This document shows, in pieces, positions 5,579-5,950 of a stretch of 5,950 nt of DNA. Each line of letters opens with the position of its first letter. The stretch's first letter is position 1. The position numbers were made by a program, and so were the translations under genes. The notes below the pieces were generated by a model. The model made no database searches. It saw only the letters and a list, made by a program, of their open reading frames with translations, and had not been told where the DNA came from. The DNA is from an uncultured Aquabacterium sp. (GTDB lineage Bacteria; Pseudomonadota; Gammaproteobacteria; Burkholderiales; Burkholderiaceae_C), in assembly GCA_937923225.1 (NCBI GenBank), contig CALAKR010000392.1:1-5950 (forward strand). The letters are read 5' to 3'.

Positions 5579-5594
5579 TGGCCTTCAAATTGCT
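5579..5594 (+). promoter_or_regulatory. Sigma-54 (-24/-12) promoter of nirB
   Basis: TGGCCTTCAAATTGCT carries the invariant GG (5580-5581) and GC (5592-5593) with correct spacing, TGGC and TTGC being intact. Mismatches are limited to the ACG after TGGC. The start of transcription is expected near 5605, leaving a leader of about 39 nt. The NtrC site upstream strongly supports this reading. Confidence 0.68.
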
Positions 5595-5643
5595 TCGTGC
5601 GCGATACAACGATTCCTATAGTCCGCTGACGGAGCCTCAAGGC

Positions 5644-5950
5644 ATGAAGAAGATGAAACTGGTGATGGTGGGCAACGGCATGGCCGGTGTCCGCACACTG
5701 GAAGAGCTGTTGAAGGTCGCGCCCGATCTCTACGAGATCACCGTGTTCGGTGCAGAACCGCACCCCAACTACAACCGGATCATGCTCTCGCCCGTCCTGG
5801 CGGGCGAGCAGACGATCGACGAGATCATTCTCAATCCGGTGCAGTGGTATGCCGACCATGGCATCACGCTGCATCTGAACAAGAAGGTCGTGCGCATCGA
5901 TCGCACCCGGCGCCTGGTGGTGGCGGAAGACGGCACCGAGGCCCACTACG
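5644..5950 (+). CDS. nirB: Nitrite reductase [NAD(P)H] large subunit, N-terminal part, cut by window
   Basis: The first 102 residues of a protein that is usually about 800-850 aa. They form the start of the FAD-binding domain of the assimilatory nitrite reductase large subunit, which passes electrons from NAD(P)H through FAD, an iron-sulfur cluster and siroheme to reduce nitrite to ammonium in the cytoplasm. Visible marks are a beta strand (KLVMV) leading into the dinucleotide-binding GNGMAG (10-15), and the family-typical NYNRIMLSPVLAGE stretch (about 43-56). Related FAD domains in NasB/NasC-type reductase components share these, so NirB is the best but not the only reading. The first ATG is chosen over the one three codons later because GGAG lies nine bases before it. 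Siroheme and Fe-S motifs would be beyond the window. Control by NtrC and sigma-54 is predicted from the upstream sites. Confidence 0.92.
   Translation, partial: MKKMKLVMVGNGMAGVRTLEELLKVAPDLYEITVFGAEPHPNYNRIMLSPVLAGEQTIDEIILNPVQWYADHGITLHLNKKVVRIDRTRRLVVAEDGTEAHY

Larger units (their letters stand above)
5432..5643. promoter_or_regulatory. Divergent control region between the kinase/phosphatase gene and nirB
   Basis: This 212-bp spacer has no gene of its own. From left to right it holds a near-consensus NtrC site, a -24/-12 motif pointing left toward the kinase/phosphatase gene, a CCTGGC/GCCAGG dyad, a -24/-12 motif pointing right toward nirB, and the nirB ribosome site (GGAG at 5631-5634, nine bases before the ATG). 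TATAGT at 5617-5622 resembles a sigma-70 -10 but has no -35 at a workable distance. Confidence 0.7.

Noticed and set aside
5590..5622. TTGCTT and TATAGT as a sigma-70 promoter for nirB
   Set aside because: The spacer would be 21 bp, outside the workable range, and TTGCTT is part of the sigma-54 element.
5428..5946. A 172-residue minus-strand frame opposite the nirB start
   Set aside because: It covers the control region and nirB in antisense and has no domain; nirB motifs on the plus strand are clear.

Overview
The window comes from a high-GC proteobacterium. Codon usage, the form of the dCTP deaminase and the gene content point to Burkholderiales (Comamonadaceae or a close relative); this placement is inferred from overall look, not from a marker-gene search. 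It holds four complete genes and two cut by the window edges, all tightly packed, with no RNA genes, mobile elements or CRISPR arrays seen.

Left part (1-2110), all on the minus strand, is housekeeping. It has a PHP-family nuclease/phosphatase of the RNase AM (YciV/TrpH) type running off the left edge, a small DUF1801 protein, and dcd (dCTP deaminase). The 277-bp gap between dcd and the DUF1801 gene holds no credible gene, but it has a perfect 24-bp palindrome flanked by two shorter dyads.

Right part (about 2229-5950) is a nitrate-assimilation locus: a NarK/NasA-type nitrate/nitrite transporter (+), a protein with an N-terminal PP2C phosphatase and a C-terminal Ser/Thr kinase domain (-), and the start of nirB, the assimilatory NADH-nitrite reductase large subunit (+), cut by the right edge. 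The kinase/phosphatase gene is convergent with the transporter gene and divergent from nirB.

Regulation fits nitrogen control. A -24/-12 (sigma-54) promoter can be read before the transporter gene and another before nirB. A near-consensus NtrC site lies about 138 bp upstream of the predicted nirB start point. A third, weaker -24/-12 motif faces the kinase/phosphatase gene from the same divergent spacer. The likely logic is that nitrogen limitation activates NtrC, which turns on nitrate uptake (transporter) and nitrite reduction to ammonium (NirB). The membrane-anchored kinase/phosphatase probably tunes one of these steps after translation. That last role is inference; the gene's company is the main clue.
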